The position numbers and the translations under genes were made by a program. DNA of 64,000 nucleotides from Cheiracanthium punctorium (Eukaryota; Arthropoda; Arachnida; Araneae; Cheiracanthiidae), in contig JAWZYV010013031.1 in NCBI GenBank assembly GCA_038373885.1, forward strand, positions 62,001 to 126,000, written 5' to 3'. Below, in pieces: positions 9,371 to 19,992 of the stretch (positions are counted from its first letter, which is position 1; each line of letters begins with the position of its first letter). The notes beneath the pieces are model-generated. The model was given only the letters and a program-made list of their open reading frames with translations. It did no database searches and was not told where the DNA came from.

Positions 9371-10329
9371 TATGCTATATATCGACTAAGCCTTTTGACG
9401 AATTGAAAAGAAGTTTAAATTAATTTATACAGATGTAAATTTGAATTATTTTCAATGTTCATAGTTTATAATTGAAAAACAATACTAATTTTTGACGCTT
9501 TTTTCCTTTGTCATCTTATTGTGAAATTATAAAAAGTGTAACATATAACATTTTTGGGCCCCTAAAATCTGGGGGCTCTGGGCAGTTGCCCCGTTTGCCC
9601 TGCCAGTAATACGACACTGTCTCTGTGACTAGGCTTCCCAGAACGTGAATTTCTTTCAATGCTCCACTGGACATTGAAAGACCTGGTCTAGGAAGCAATA
9701 CTGGTCACAGAAGGAGAGTCTTCTCCATTGCGTCTTTTCAATTATAAAAGCGAACAGGTTAAGCATCTGTTAGACTTTTGTTTTAATCTGTTTTCTATCT
9801 GCGTGTATTTAAAAACAATATATTAGTACTAATTTGGTAAAAAAATAGATTAAATCGCCTAATAATTATGCGTTTCTTATTATTTTAAGTACTATTTAAT
9901 CACTCAAATAATATCGATGGTAACTTCGAAAAATAACTTTCGTACTACAGCTTTTTAGAAAACACGAAATTTTCACTTTTCCCAAATTTTTCAGTTCAGA
10001 GTGGCGAGGTAATATATTGAGAGAAATTTATTTATTTTTGGTAGGCTTTAACTGACCTATTATGTAACATTTTCGTGGTATGCCAGTATAAAAATTCACT
10101 TTTTTTTCCAAACATATTTTTTCATAAAATTTGATCCCCCCCTCTTATTTCTGTTTTTCGGTGTCGCAAATTGGGGGGAGGAGGGGAGGGCTAAATATTG
10201 AATAATATTGTTGGAGATGTTTGCGAATTCTAACCTTCTAACCCAGCAAGCGCACACACGTTTAAATTACGTATTCCCGATGTCGAAATGTCGAAAATAG
10301 GTCGATGAAAAATTACAGCAAAAAATAGC
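9371..10329. other. AT-rich sequence with G-rich MITE-like patches
   Basis: No gene. A G/C-run patch at 9555-9625 (GGGCCCCTAAAATC) and another at 10135-10190 look like fragments of G-run MITEs, as does 10500-10512. I could not define ends or target duplications. Confidence 0.4.
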
Positions 10330-10565
10330 GTTTAAAAGAGATCAAACATACATTGTGTTGTCGACGTTAAAAAAAGCCGTTCGATTTTGGTCAGGGAGGC
10401 GGCTATCTTCGACTGTTAATGTTGTTCGCCCTCAGGAGGTCTATGATCCGTCAATACATCGCCGCTTTTCCGCTTATGGCTTTGGCGGTCTAAGAGACCC
10501 CCCCCCCCAGCCAGCCAAGAAGAAACACGCGATGGAGCATCGAGAAATTTTTTCAGCTTAGTTAA
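10330..10565 (+). other. GC-richer coding-like island, unidentified
   Basis: An open frame of about 68 codons (10355-10561) in a patch clearly richer in G and C than its flanks. The product is basic and proline-containing (AYGFGGLRDPPPQPAKKK). I recognise no family. It may be an exon, part of a viral or transposon gene, or chance. The frame opens with a TTG, so there is no firm start. Confidence 0.3.
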
Positions 10566-11524
10566 TAGTCAGTTGAACGTCGAATAAACAGTGCAGGGTA
10601 GACAGAATTTATGGGGTCCTTTCTCACGACCTTTGACATGTCCACCCCAACCGTTTTCTCAGAAAACAGATGCTTTATTTTTTCTTTTTTGTGTGTATAT
10701 TCGTTCATGGTTCGCGTGGCTCGTACTTCGCAGTTTTTTATGCAAGGGCAGAACTCGCTCTAGCGTGTAGTCAATGGCTGAGCTCAGCTGCGCTACACAG
10801 AAAAGTAAAATTTCCATAGTTTTAACTATAAAAGTGGATATTTTTCAAGTATCTCTTGGAATATTTTTCAAGTTCAAAGCTAACACGATTTATCGTTATC
10901 TTGGCATATTAATAAGTTTGTCTGGGTCTCTTTAAATTGTGTTGGCCGGTGATGTTATTAAAGTTTATCGGGGTAACTACAAATTTTAATTCCAGCCATC
11001 AAAATTTTAGAGGTGAGTTAAATAATTATTTAACTAATAATTATGTGCTTTGTTTCTTTTATTCATTTTCTTTTTAATTGCTAATTATAAGTCTTCTTAT
11101 TTGTATTATAGAGTGAAATATAAAGGTACAATTGGCATAAAATCAACTGTTTACCTTAAGCATATGAAATATTTTTTCTCATCATAAGCACGAATTTACT
11201 TAATGTAAACTTAACAAAAGTCAACTTATTATTGCATTATGGCATAACTTACAATGAAACAGATTAAAGCACTTAATGCAGAGTTTTTTTTTTCTTTTTA
11301 AATTGTATACTAATATGTGTGCATTTAGTATATAATTTAAACCTATTTGGAGTAGTAAAATTGAACAAATCAAAGAATTAAGAGAGATAAATCAAAAACT
11401 GTTTGTGTAATGAAATAGACAGAATTTTTCTCGTGGGAGGGTGAGAGGGGGGGGGGTATTTGTAGATAGAAAACTTGTTCATATTTTATTACAGGAAATC
11501 TATAATAAACTATGGAGATAAAAA
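10566..11524. other. Noncoding sequence, nothing recognised
   Basis: Mixed then AT-rich sequence without a usable frame. A G run at 11440-11458 may be a MITE remnant. Confidence 0.5.
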
Positions 11525-12805
11525 AGCAGGCTTATTCGTCTAATAGAAGTGGTTCCTTGACGATTTCGTCGAATCCTGACAGTTTATAAACGTAGTAATT
11601 ATGCCGGAATTCCAGACATTTAGAGAATATGTCAGTCACACACCATTTACATACGTCGTGAAAGCATGGAAATTCATACTTCTTGTCGTGTGCACATGCC
11701 GTTTAAAAGGCAACACTTTATATTTCTAAATATAATACATTATACTACTAGTTGTTAGCCAATGAAAAGCAATTTTGAATTAAATGATTAGAAATAACAA
11801 GTTTTAAATTAACTTCTAATCGTTCAGAAAAAGTTATAAAATTTATATTCATAAAAGTTTGAACATATACAAAAATATATTAAAGTTAAAATATAATCTT
11901 GATTTTTAATTTAACAGATAAATAACTCGCACGAACAACTTATGTCACTAATTTACATTTTGAAGGGTTTCCATTTTCTCCTCCGGTACATTTTATTAAT
12001 CGTTTTGGCTGTATTAGGTATTTTTAATAAAAGGGTGCAAAAAATTATTTAATCTACTCTTATAAACTATCTAAATATTTTCATATATTGGTTAAAAAGT
12101 AACCTTTTTTATATAAAAAAAGTAAATTATATTTACAGTTAGTAAAATTGCATTTTAAACTGTATTCCTTACTTAACTAAATTTACTAATATTTTATTTA
12201 ATTTTTAAGTTACTTTTTCACCATCTTTCACCAATATATGAAGATATTTAGATTGTTTATAACATTGAATTAAACAGCGTACCCACCCCCCTTTTATTGA
12301 ATATACCTACAGTAAAAACAATTCATAAAATGTACCGGGGGGAAAAAGTAAACCCTTTAAAATGTAAAATAGAGACATAAGCTATTTATGCAAGTTACTG
12401 ATCAATTAAATTCAAAAAATCAAGATTATATTTTTCTTTAATGTATTTTCTCTCTGTTCAAATTTTTATGAATGTATATTTTACAACTTCATCTAAACGA
12501 CTAGAAGTTAATTTAAAACTTGTAATTTCTGCACATTTAATTAAAAATTACTTTTTATTAGCTAACAAACTAATATTAAAATGTATTATATAGAAATATA
12601 AAATGTTTCCTTTTTAAACGGCAAAAGTTCACAAGATCAGAACAGTTTGAATTTCCATTCCTTCACGACATATGCAAATGATATTTGTCTATTCTCTGAA
12701 TGTCTGGAATTGCGGCATAATTACTACGTTTATAAATGGCCAGAATTCGACAAATTCTGCGAAGTCTTTAAAGAACGACTTCTATTAGACGAATATAAGC
12801 CGGTT
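11525..12805. repeat. Inverted duplication, arms about 590 bp
   Basis: The left arm (about 11525-12115) is the reverse complement of the right arm (about 12203-12805), with a spacer of roughly 90 bp and scattered differences. Landmarks on both sides are ATTCGTCTAATAGAAGT against its complement near 12780, CGTAGTAATTATGCC against GGCATAATTACTACG, and CAATATATGAA near the centre. No target duplication or classical TIR was found, and the right arm continues beyond the symmetry into 12806-13300, so this looks like a partial inverted duplication of an older sequence. Confidence 0.85.
11532..11702 (-). pseudogene. Cys/His-rich fragment, RING-like core
   Basis: On the minus strand the left arm of the inverted duplication is open for about 57 codons between stops. 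It contains C-x-H followed by C-x-H-x2-C-x2-C (CFHDVCKWC), which matches the central part of a RING finger, then CLEFRHNYYVYK. The right-arm copy has the same register but has lost the first Cys of that core and gained a stop. The first metal-binding pair of a true RING is not clearly present. Function unknown. Confidence 0.4.
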
Positions 12806-13300
12806 TTCTCTGTCCTGTTGGAGCGGTTCGACAACGTATAACGCAAAATCAACCACTATGAGCTGAATTTTATAAACGGATTCCGAGAATCTGTCTCCCT
12901 TCGCCGTTATAGCGACGAGTGTTTGACCAATATCGGGGATTTTCTCTTCCTGGCGGTCACCCTTTTCCATTCTTACGCCGTAGTTAAGCGAGATTGTTAT
13001 CTCTCACGGTCTCCCCTCGCGGGTAATACGCCGTCGAGAAGTTCAGCGCTCGACGGGCAAACAGGTGGACATATCCAAGGATTGTTAACGTCGATGATTA
13101 CGTCGACGGCGACGTTAATTCGATGTATCGTGGCTGGCTGGGAACTATCCCATTTTGCAAGTTTTCTGTACTGTTCCAAAATTGATTCCGAAATCCAAAT
13201 ATTTTTGCTTATTTTGCCCCATCTTAATCGAGTTGCCAGTATCTTAAAAAATGCACAGCCTGAGGGTCAGCTGAAATGCGTGGGAAAGGCATATTGTTAA
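12647..13300 (+). pseudogene. Unidentified coding-like frame with one internal stop
   Basis: One reading frame runs for 218 codons with a single in-frame stop at 12839-12841 and ends at TAA 13298-13300. Its first part lies in the right arm of the inverted duplication and is the paralogue of the RING-like frame (CLELRHNYYVYKWPEFDKF). The rest is unique, GC-richer than the surroundings and of balanced amino-acid composition (for example GFRESVSLRRYSDECLTN and IRCIVAGWELSHFASFLYC). I recognise no family. A decayed cellular gene, a large-DNA-virus insertion or an unusual transposon gene are all possible. Confidence 0.45.
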
Positions 13301-13540
13301 TTGTTTGCTCCGTTGGCGAAAGGGGGAGGGTTGTTCTAATTTAAATTCGCGCCAATACACTATTTTTGAGGGGCGGAGTGCCTTTCCAAAGATTATGCCT
13401 TTCTTAGTGGCAAAAACTCCCCTAGTGCGTACCGTAACAGCCTGTTGGGGAAAAAAGAAAGTAAAAAAAGACTTCGGCGCTTCGTGTGTTTTCACTGAAA
13501 AATACGTTGAAAAGCTTTATTTGCACGGATACTAGTGAGA
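13301..13540. other. GC-richer tail of the coding-like island
   Basis: Open frames exist on both strands (13305-13535 plus, 13244-13495 minus), neither recognisable. The composition resembles 12800-13300 and it may be part of the same decayed unit. Confidence 0.3.
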
Positions 13541-14234
13541 TGCCAGGGTGTGATTATTTCTGAAAAGACAAGAGTAAATATTTTTGTTTTAGACCAGTTG
13601 GGTTAGAACATTTGTTAAATGAGATAATTAAGTTCATTAACAATGTTTTAATCTGTTTGGTTGTCTTATAATGCTGAAGATACAAAAAGTAAGGAAAAAA
13701 ATGGTAAGTTAAATATTTACTTAACTGTTGTATAAAATATTGTTTTGCCTTTCTTTGTAAAGTATATTGGGTAACAACTTTTCAACTTTTTTAATTTTCT
13801 TGTAAATTATGCTTGCTTATATTTTTGCTCAGGTGAATTCCTAGTTTAATTGCTACTTTAATTTTTTCATATCTTTGAACGATTTATAAATTTAGCTATG
13901 TACTTTCATGTCTGTATATCCCATTACAAATAAAAATATTAAGCTTGATTATTATACAAAAGGAGGAACATGTATAAATATAAATAGGATATTATTTTTT
14001 ATTCTTTTGCGCAAATAAACGTCAATATTGTATTGAAGAGGCTTCTTGCTAATAATACACAAAATATTATAATGTATATTGTTAAAAAGTAAAAAAAAAA
14101 ATAAAATAAAATAAAATCCCTACAGTAGGTGATATAAATATAAGTAAGGTGGTGTAAAATGAGATATCTATCAGAAACATACTATATATTTTCTCATAAG
14201 AAACCTAGTTTCATTATTTCAATGCATAATGATA
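13541..14234. other. AT-rich sequence, no gene seen
   Basis: AT-rich with an A-rich run at 14090-14115. No frames or element ends recognised. Confidence 0.55.
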
Positions 14235-14242
14235 TAAGTCCA

Positions 14243-14409
14243 CAGGGGCGTAGCCAAGGGGAGGTTAGGGGGTCATAACCCCCCCCCATGAGAAATTTTT
14301 GCCATACAAAATGTATATTCTTCACTACATTATCACACACACGTATACATATATTTGAGTTGTAGCAGTCGTAACCCCTCCCCATGAAAAATTTCTGGCT
14401 ACGCCCCTG
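14243..14409. mobile_element. hAT-type MITE, 167 bp
   Basis: It has a perfect 14-bp terminal inverted repeat CAGGGGCGTAGCCA and a perfect 8-bp target duplication TAAGTCCA at 14235-14242 and 14410-14417. The interior is partly palindromic, with C-run and CCCATGA(G/A)AAATTT motifs on both sides. The 8-bp duplication and CAG(G/T)GGCG ends fit hAT. It has no coding capacity and would depend on a transposase in trans. Confidence 0.93.
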
Positions 14410-14417
14410 TAAGTCCA

Positions 14418-15957
14418 CTTTATTCTTGTATTATGGCATGACTTGCAATATAATTAATGTGAAACTTATTTATTTATCTTTTTTAATGTGTTTGATTGCA
14501 TGTACTATTTTCTTGGATTCTAAAATATTAAAAATATATGTATATTACTATCAAAACGAATGAAATAAACAAATATTTGGTCAGTTACGAAACCCTTGCT
14601 TAAAAGCAATTAAATATTTGGTTAAATATGAAAAATGTCTAATTAAGTGGTTGATTTGACAAAATAATTTAGTAAATAAATGAAACACTTTTTTAAATTA
14701 ATCAAAACAGTTTATTTAAAAGAAAATTTTTATTATTTCATAAGTACTTTCAGCAAAATCAGTCATATATATATATATAAATAATAGAGTGTTTTTGCCC
14801 CTGGAAACTAATTATAAGCTTATTTGAGAAATCAATGGGGCAGCGATTTTTTTTCGTTTTTTTATCGTTGCCTGTACCATACCATTTGCGGAAAGTTGTC
14901 ACCAGAGGTGCAGACAGCCCAGTCGGGGCACCGGGGATAAAATCCTCGGTATCCCTTTGCTATCCAGAAATCCTTCCGATCGGACCCTTATTTTCAACTA
15001 CGTCCATTAGGCCCGGGCCTAGGGCCCCCCGAATATTGGATCCCCTGAAAACAAAATCTCAATTCAATGTTTCTTAATTCATCTTTTTTAATTGCAGATT
15101 TTTATATAACCTTTCTATCCTTTCAAACAATATTTTAAACAAGTTGTCAGTCTGCTGGATGATTGAATGACATTTATAGCCAGGAATTGAAAAAAGTTGT
15201 AAATTCTTATGTATTTTATATACAGATTGAATTTGTTTATTAAATTCATCATGCAAGATAATAGACGGTTGCCATTTTGGGAAAAAAAAGCCCAGACTTT
15301 CGGCAGCAGGGAACAGCCTGACAATCATTTACCTTTGGAAATTTCACACTGCCTACATCAGTGTCAGGGAGTCCCCCATCCAGAGTTGTGCCTATAGTCA
15401 AGAATTTTTTATTGCTTTTGGTGGCGTATTACACGAGTCTTTAATTCCTTGTTAAAATTATTAATCATTTAAAGAAACTTATGGAATTAAAATTGTTAAT
15501 TTAAAAGTATTATAATTTAATAAATATCCGTGCTCTAAAAAATGCCAACATTTTATTTTGAAAGTTTCGTCACTTCCACAAAGAAACTGTATTTGTAACG
15601 TTAACAACATTTTGCATGGCATGCTACCTCAGTATTGAAAAAACTAATTTTTTTTATTCGTAGTACTTCCATTCAAGCAGGCAGCCAAAAAATTTCAGAA
15701 GTAAAAAAAGCTGGAAAGTTCAAAATTTCTCATAGAAAGTCTTAATCTTTAACATTTTGTTAAGGAAAAATCAAAATTTATTTGGTTGGGTGGGTCCATA
15801 GTCTCTCCTCTGGCTATGCCTTTTCTTCCACTATTTAATAGTGTGTCTCAAAAAAAAACTTTTGTTTATAAATTAATTGGAAACTTCTGGGGACACAATC
15901 TGTATTTGGACATTTTCTTTTTTCTTTTTTTCAAAATTGACAACACACAATTAAGTA
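14418..15957. other. AT-rich sequence with GC-rich MITE-like patch
   Basis: Mostly AT-rich. The patch 14835-15060 (GGCCCGGGCCTAGGGCCCC) resembles the G/C-run MITE class but has no confirmed ends. Frames around 15074-15397 are on opposing strands and unconvincing. Confidence 0.45.
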
Positions 15958-15960
15958 TTA

Positions 15961-16050
15961 TATAGGAGAAGCAACAGTAGGGCCCCTTCTCAAGGTGAGG
16001 CCCTGGGGATATTTCCCTTGCTCCCCCTCCCTCTCTGCGCCACTGGTTGT
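15961..16050 (-). repeat. Fragment of a GTGGCGCAGAG-type MITE
   Basis: Read on the minus strand it begins CCAGTGGCGCAGAGAGGGAG and continues with a G-rich arm and CCCCAGGGCC. This is one end of the CAGTGGCG-type hAT-like MITEs that recur through the window. The partner end was not found. Confidence 0.4.
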
Positions 16051-16054
16051 CACT

Positions 16055-16261
16055 TTAAGGCCGGCGTAAAGCTGGGCCGATATCGCTGTCGTTATAGCCG
16101 ACACCGATCCAAAACCACCCCATCCTTTCGGTCCGACACACGCCCAGGCGGACGCAAATTTGAATTTTTTGGCACCGACTGAGCGATATCGCCCCGGCAC
16201 ATTCTGCGTCGGCATGCCGATGTCGGCCCAAAACTTATCCGATAGGGCTGTGTTTGCTGGG
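16055..16261 (-). repeat. GC-rich repeat ending CCCAGCAAACAC, copy 2
   Basis: On the minus strand it starts CCCAGCAAACACAG at 16261 and matches the copy at 7880-8152 (shared CCGATAGG, GGGCCGACAT, CGGGGCGATATCGCTC). It sits directly upstream of the DDE transposase pseudogene and may mark an insertion at that gene. Confidence 0.6.
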
Positions 16262-16749
16262 TTAAGCTATTTTCTTTTTCAGGGAGCCAGTACCAATCTA
16301 CTTTCAATAAGACTCTTGCTGAACGAGGAACCAAATCTATCTTTGCTAAGCAACACGATATGAATAAAGTGGTACATTCATATACAGCGCAATATGCTCT
16401 TACTTTTCTAGCTATGTCTTCAAGAATCAACGGGTAAATTTGGCCCAAGAGTTCAAAAAGTCGTGGATGAATACGCACAAAAGTATAATAATGTTATAAT
16501 AACATCTTCAAAGTGAGGAAAACTCACAACTGTATTATATGTTGAGTTCTTTCAAGACTGTTTAAAATCGTTAGTGGGGAAAAATAATTTTCTTCTATTA
16601 ATTGACTCCTGGGGAGGTCAAACAAAACTAGAAATTTATGATGAAATTTTCAATGACAATGACTTGCCTACTTGTACAATTAAAGTTATTCCTCCGAAAT
16701 GTACGCCTCTTGTACATTCTTGTGATGCTTATTTTTATACACAGGTTAA

Positions 16750-17261
16750 CCCTTTGAGGAGCAACCCTTTCCCAATGCTGAAAAAAGGGCAGCAGTTGCC
16801 ATCGCTCGACTTAACTACCAGCAAGATATTGGACGATCGAAACGTTCATCGCGTGCCACAGATCTAGAGACCCTTTTATGACGCAGCTGGCTGTGCGTGA
16901 GCACAGCCAGCTGTCGTCAAAAAAAGGGTCTCTAGATCTGTGGCACGCGATGAAAGTTTCGATCGTCCACCATCTTGCTGGTAGTTAAGTCGAGCGATGG
17001 CAACGGCTGCCCATTTTTCAGCATTGGGCAATCTATCCTGCTGTTATCGCGTGCTTCCATTTTTCAGCAGATGTCAGTGCTGTTAAAAATAATCGTGACC
17101 ATTTTTTTACGGGAAACGACGTGCTGAAAAGTAAAGGATTCTCGTGGAGTTCTGTCACCGGCAAGTATTTTTATAGAAATCAAATCTGTTCTTCGTGACT
17201 GGCAACAGTCCAAACGTCAGAGTTGGGTGTTCCCAGAGCGGGATCACTGCGCGTTAAAGGG
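16750..17261. mobile_element. piggyBac-like MITE, 512 bp
   Basis: Flanked by TTAA at 16746-16749 and 17262-17265. The ends are inverted, CCCTTTGAGGAGC against CCCTTTAACGCGC. TTAA duplication with CCCTTT ends is the piggyBac signature. It interrupts the transposase pseudogene, and removing it restores collinearity of that gene. The left half is a large palindrome (16771-17028). No coding sequence. Confidence 0.85.
16771..17028. repeat. 258-bp near-perfect palindrome
   Basis: Arms of about 125 bp meet at 16898-16902 around GCTGGCTGTGC / GCACAGCCAGC. Long matched stretches include GGGTCTCTAGATCTGTGGCA and its complement. Mismatches are few. It would form a strong hairpin or cruciform. Located within the piggyBac-like MITE. 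Confidence 0.92.
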
Positions 17262-17780
17262 TTAAAAATTTAATTAAGAATTTACAAAATTGTTCTTATT
17301 TAATCGAACAAGATAGAAAAATAAATTCACGAGAAGACTGTATTAAAATTCATTCAATAGTTCATCATTAATTGTCGTCGCTAATTTTCTATGAAATGAT
17401 AAGATATGCTTGCTACGCTTCCAAACTTTCTGAAGAAAGAGAAATGTTTTTAAATGTAAATGACGTTTGTTTTCCAACTTAAAGTCAGAAGGTACATTGT
17501 TCTTGCAATAATTCCGCTTTTATAAATTGAGCACGGTGTCAAAAATGTTATTGTTTTGTTTGTTTTCATGATCATTATTCACGTTCTTGTTTATAATAAA
17601 TTTATGTAAAATAAAGTTAATCAATAATACAACTGAAGCTTTTTCATTATTATTATAACTATTAGTTATATTATTGTTGAAAGGTAAAATAATTAACATA
17701 ATTAAAATATCATTTGAATTTTAATAAGCTTTTTTTAAATAAATTGACTTAATTGTAAAAATCATTAAATAAAAAAAATT

Positions 17781-17880
17781 GGCTGAATGCGAGACTCGAA
17801 CTCGGGACATCTACGTTATAGGCAGACAGGTAACCAACTAGGCTGTGACGTCAGTGGCGAATGATTGAACCAACTAGTAT
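17781..17880 (-). repeat. tRNA-like SINE or tRNA pseudogene
   Basis: On the minus strand the sequence has an A box (TAGTTGGTTA, complement at 17831-17842) and a good B box (GAGTTCGAGTCTC, complement at 17791-17803) at tRNA-like spacing, ending CAGCCA. I could not pair a full acceptor stem, so a functional tRNA is unlikely. Confidence 0.55.
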
Positions 17881-18365
17881 ATAAATTGAGTTTAAATTTT
17901 CAGTGGCGTTTTTCTCCAGATACACTGGCCATTCGGCGCTAATAAATGAAGGGTTGAATACCTTCAGGGAGTACTACTTTTACACGGAATCTCGTCACCA
18001 AACGAATTTACCGTGTCATGCTGTCTCCTTGTTAGTCAAATAACACACATAAAAGTACCCTAGCAGCAATCTTTGCTCGGGCTTTACCAGGTCTATGATC
18101 GGTGCATCGGCTATTCATCGCCTGACCATTACTGATCATCCTTAATTTTTCGTATGTTCATCTTTTCCCGATGATCGAATCTTTACACTGAGGTCTGATA
18201 GGCGCTTTCAAGATTGCGAAGGGTAAAGCGAGCAAACAGGTTTATATCGGTCTTTCTCCCAAGTAGCTGAACGGCTCGATATCTCTGTTCCTTCATTAAT
18301 GTGCAAAGAGCATCATATGCATACCATTTGTTTGTTTTAAGGTTGCTGATTGGCTAAGCTATTAC
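17881..18365. other. Noncoding sequence, nothing recognised
   Basis: Sequence of near-average composition without usable frames. Possibly the body of a SINE or another old repeat. Confidence 0.4.
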
Positions 18366-18970
18366 GCGGAAGCAGTTTGAACAGTTTTTGCAAAATCTCA
18401 AAATCTAATCCAAATTTTAAGACACATTAGGGGCATAGTTTAAATTGTACGACCACATATCGTGTCACTAAATTTTGCTTTATTCACTTAAGTCGTATGA
18501 TGCCCCGACAAAAATTTACGCAGTTTGAAACGATTTTCAGAAAAAATCTCAAACTCTATTTTTTTTTTTTTAATCCGACGATTATAGCTTAAGGTGAGTG
18601 ATTGCCTATCATGTCAATAAATTTCATTCCTTTCGCTTTATTCACTTTTACGTGATGTGCGAATAAAAATTTACGCAGTTTGAAACAATCTTCGAAAAAT
18701 CTCAAAATCTAAAGAGAGATTTTTAAAATATTCATTATAATGAATATTTTAAAAAATTCGAAGCCTATACTTTAAGTTAAGTGACCACCTATCATGTCAA
18801 CAAATTTTATTTAATTCGCTTCAGTCAATTATACGTGATGTGCGAATAAGAAAAGACAGAACGACAGACAGACAAACTTTTCTTTTTTTTTTTTTACGGC
18901 CGTAGACAGGTCCCAAATGCTTAAAACGGATAGAAATCGCAAAATCTTTTTAATTTTGAGTAGTGTACAG
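18366..18970. repeat. Tandem array, about 150-bp diverged units
   Basis: The phrase GCAGTTTGAA recurs at 18372, 18530 and 18675, followed each time by an AAAATCTCAAA(A/C)TCT motif. TATCATGTCAA(T/C)AAATTT and ACGTGATGTGCGAATAA each recur between units. Three and a part units with indels. A small palindrome AATATTCATTATAATGAATATT sits in the third. The array ends in a T run and a CTAGT near 18968, which could be a Helitron-type end, but no hairpin is clear. Confidence 0.6.
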
Positions 18971-19064
18971 GAAAAGTCTAGTTTTATTTAAATAGAAACT
19001 TAAATGTTCCAATTCCGAACTTGAAACAACAATCACTTCCAATTTTAGTCGCGACAATAACGTG

Positions 19065-19160
19065 TCAGACCCCCGTCTAGTGGTTAGAATGCCCGGTTAC
19101 CAAGCGTTAGTTCTCCAGTTCGAAACCAAGTCTCGGAAGCTTAAAAAATGAAGTTCGGAT
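19065..19160 (+). repeat. tRNA-like SINE fragment
   Basis: A box GTCTAGTGGTTA at 19075-19086 and B box AGTTCGAAACC at 19117-19127, 30-40 bp apart as in tRNA genes, followed by an A/G-rich tail and a T run. I read it as a SINE head or tRNA pseudogene. Confidence 0.5.
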
Positions 19161-19990
19161 GGCAGCATTAAAATTCAAAGAGAAGAGGAAGAAGTTGGAA
19201 TTTGCTTTTTTTTTTTTTTACTTTTAAAAAATTTTATCTAGCTGGGATATACCCCAATTTTTATCGATTGTTCAGTTTAAAACTTTTATCAAAGGTCATA
19301 GGCTTCACATCCTAAGTTGCAAGGTGTTTGCTCTTCCGAGATGAATATAACCCCAATCGCATCGGCTTTACAACAGCTCTACGCCCAATTTTCCCCCCTT
19401 GCCGTTGATCCAACCCTACTATTCGGGAGAGGACATGCCCGAGCAAAATCCGAGATAAGAGCCCCCGACGCGATGAAGAACCTTGCATGGCGCGCGCTGC
19501 GCTTCCTTCCTGTCCGATCATCGGAGTTTCAGGAACCGAAGACCGTTTGCTACTAGGGTACTTATTAAAGTTTAGACGTGTATTGTTCGAAAAATATTTT
19601 CATCTGCATCAGAACTAGTGCAAGTCCATACATAGACTGATGATTCATCCCAAATGCATTCCGAGTACCCATTTAGATAAAAGATGAAAAGAAAATGAAA
19701 TAATAAAAACCACTTGTTTTACCGCTTTGGTTGAGTGTTTCAGTAGGCGTATTACAAAAATTGGATAATTTTTTACTCACTAACAGTATGTATTTTTATT
19801 TTTCCTTTCAGTGAGCATGGTGTTATCGTCATCTCTTCAGTGGATACTTATTTTCTTAAGTATCAATAGAAGTGCAGGAAGCTGACCTCGAGCAATGACC
19901 GTCGGGAAAATGTAGATATCCTTGAATGCATTCATTTTCGAATGCAAGAACGCAAAACTCAATTGCATTGAAGAGTCTGTAACTTGTAAA
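19161..19990. other. No gene; GC-rich patch at 19300-19560
   Basis: 19300-19560 is much richer in G and C than the flanks and open on both strands (69 and 79 codons). I recognise no protein, and the two frames are mirror shadows. The remainder is AT-rich. Confidence 0.35.
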
Positions 19991-19992
19991 TA

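Larger units (their letters stand above)
16285..17482 (+). pseudogene. DDE-superfamily transposase pseudogene
   Basis: Reading across frames gives a C-terminal half of a DDE endonuclease: a segment LAERGTKSIFAKQHDMNKV, then LLIDSWGGQTKLEIYDEIF with the second catalytic Asp, then IPPKCTPLVHSCDAYFY. After the 512-bp insertion at 16750-17261 it resumes with LIEQDRKINSREDCIKIHS and ends NVNDVCFPT at TAA 17480-17482. Frameshifts and stops around 16420-16520 show decay. It resembles the large invertebrate DDE_1/pogo-like group; the exact family is uncertain. Confidence 0.65.

Noticed and set aside
11525..12805. The inverted duplication as a classical TIR transposon
   Set aside because: I found no terminal motif with a flanking duplication, and the right arm continues seamlessly into non-repeated sequence.
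17781..17880. A functional tRNA gene
   Set aside because: A and B boxes are present but a matched acceptor stem and clear anticodon arm could not be formed.
19312..19556. GC-rich open frames on both strands as a gene
   Set aside because: Mirror-image openness and no recognisable motif; more likely a compositional patch or an old repeat.
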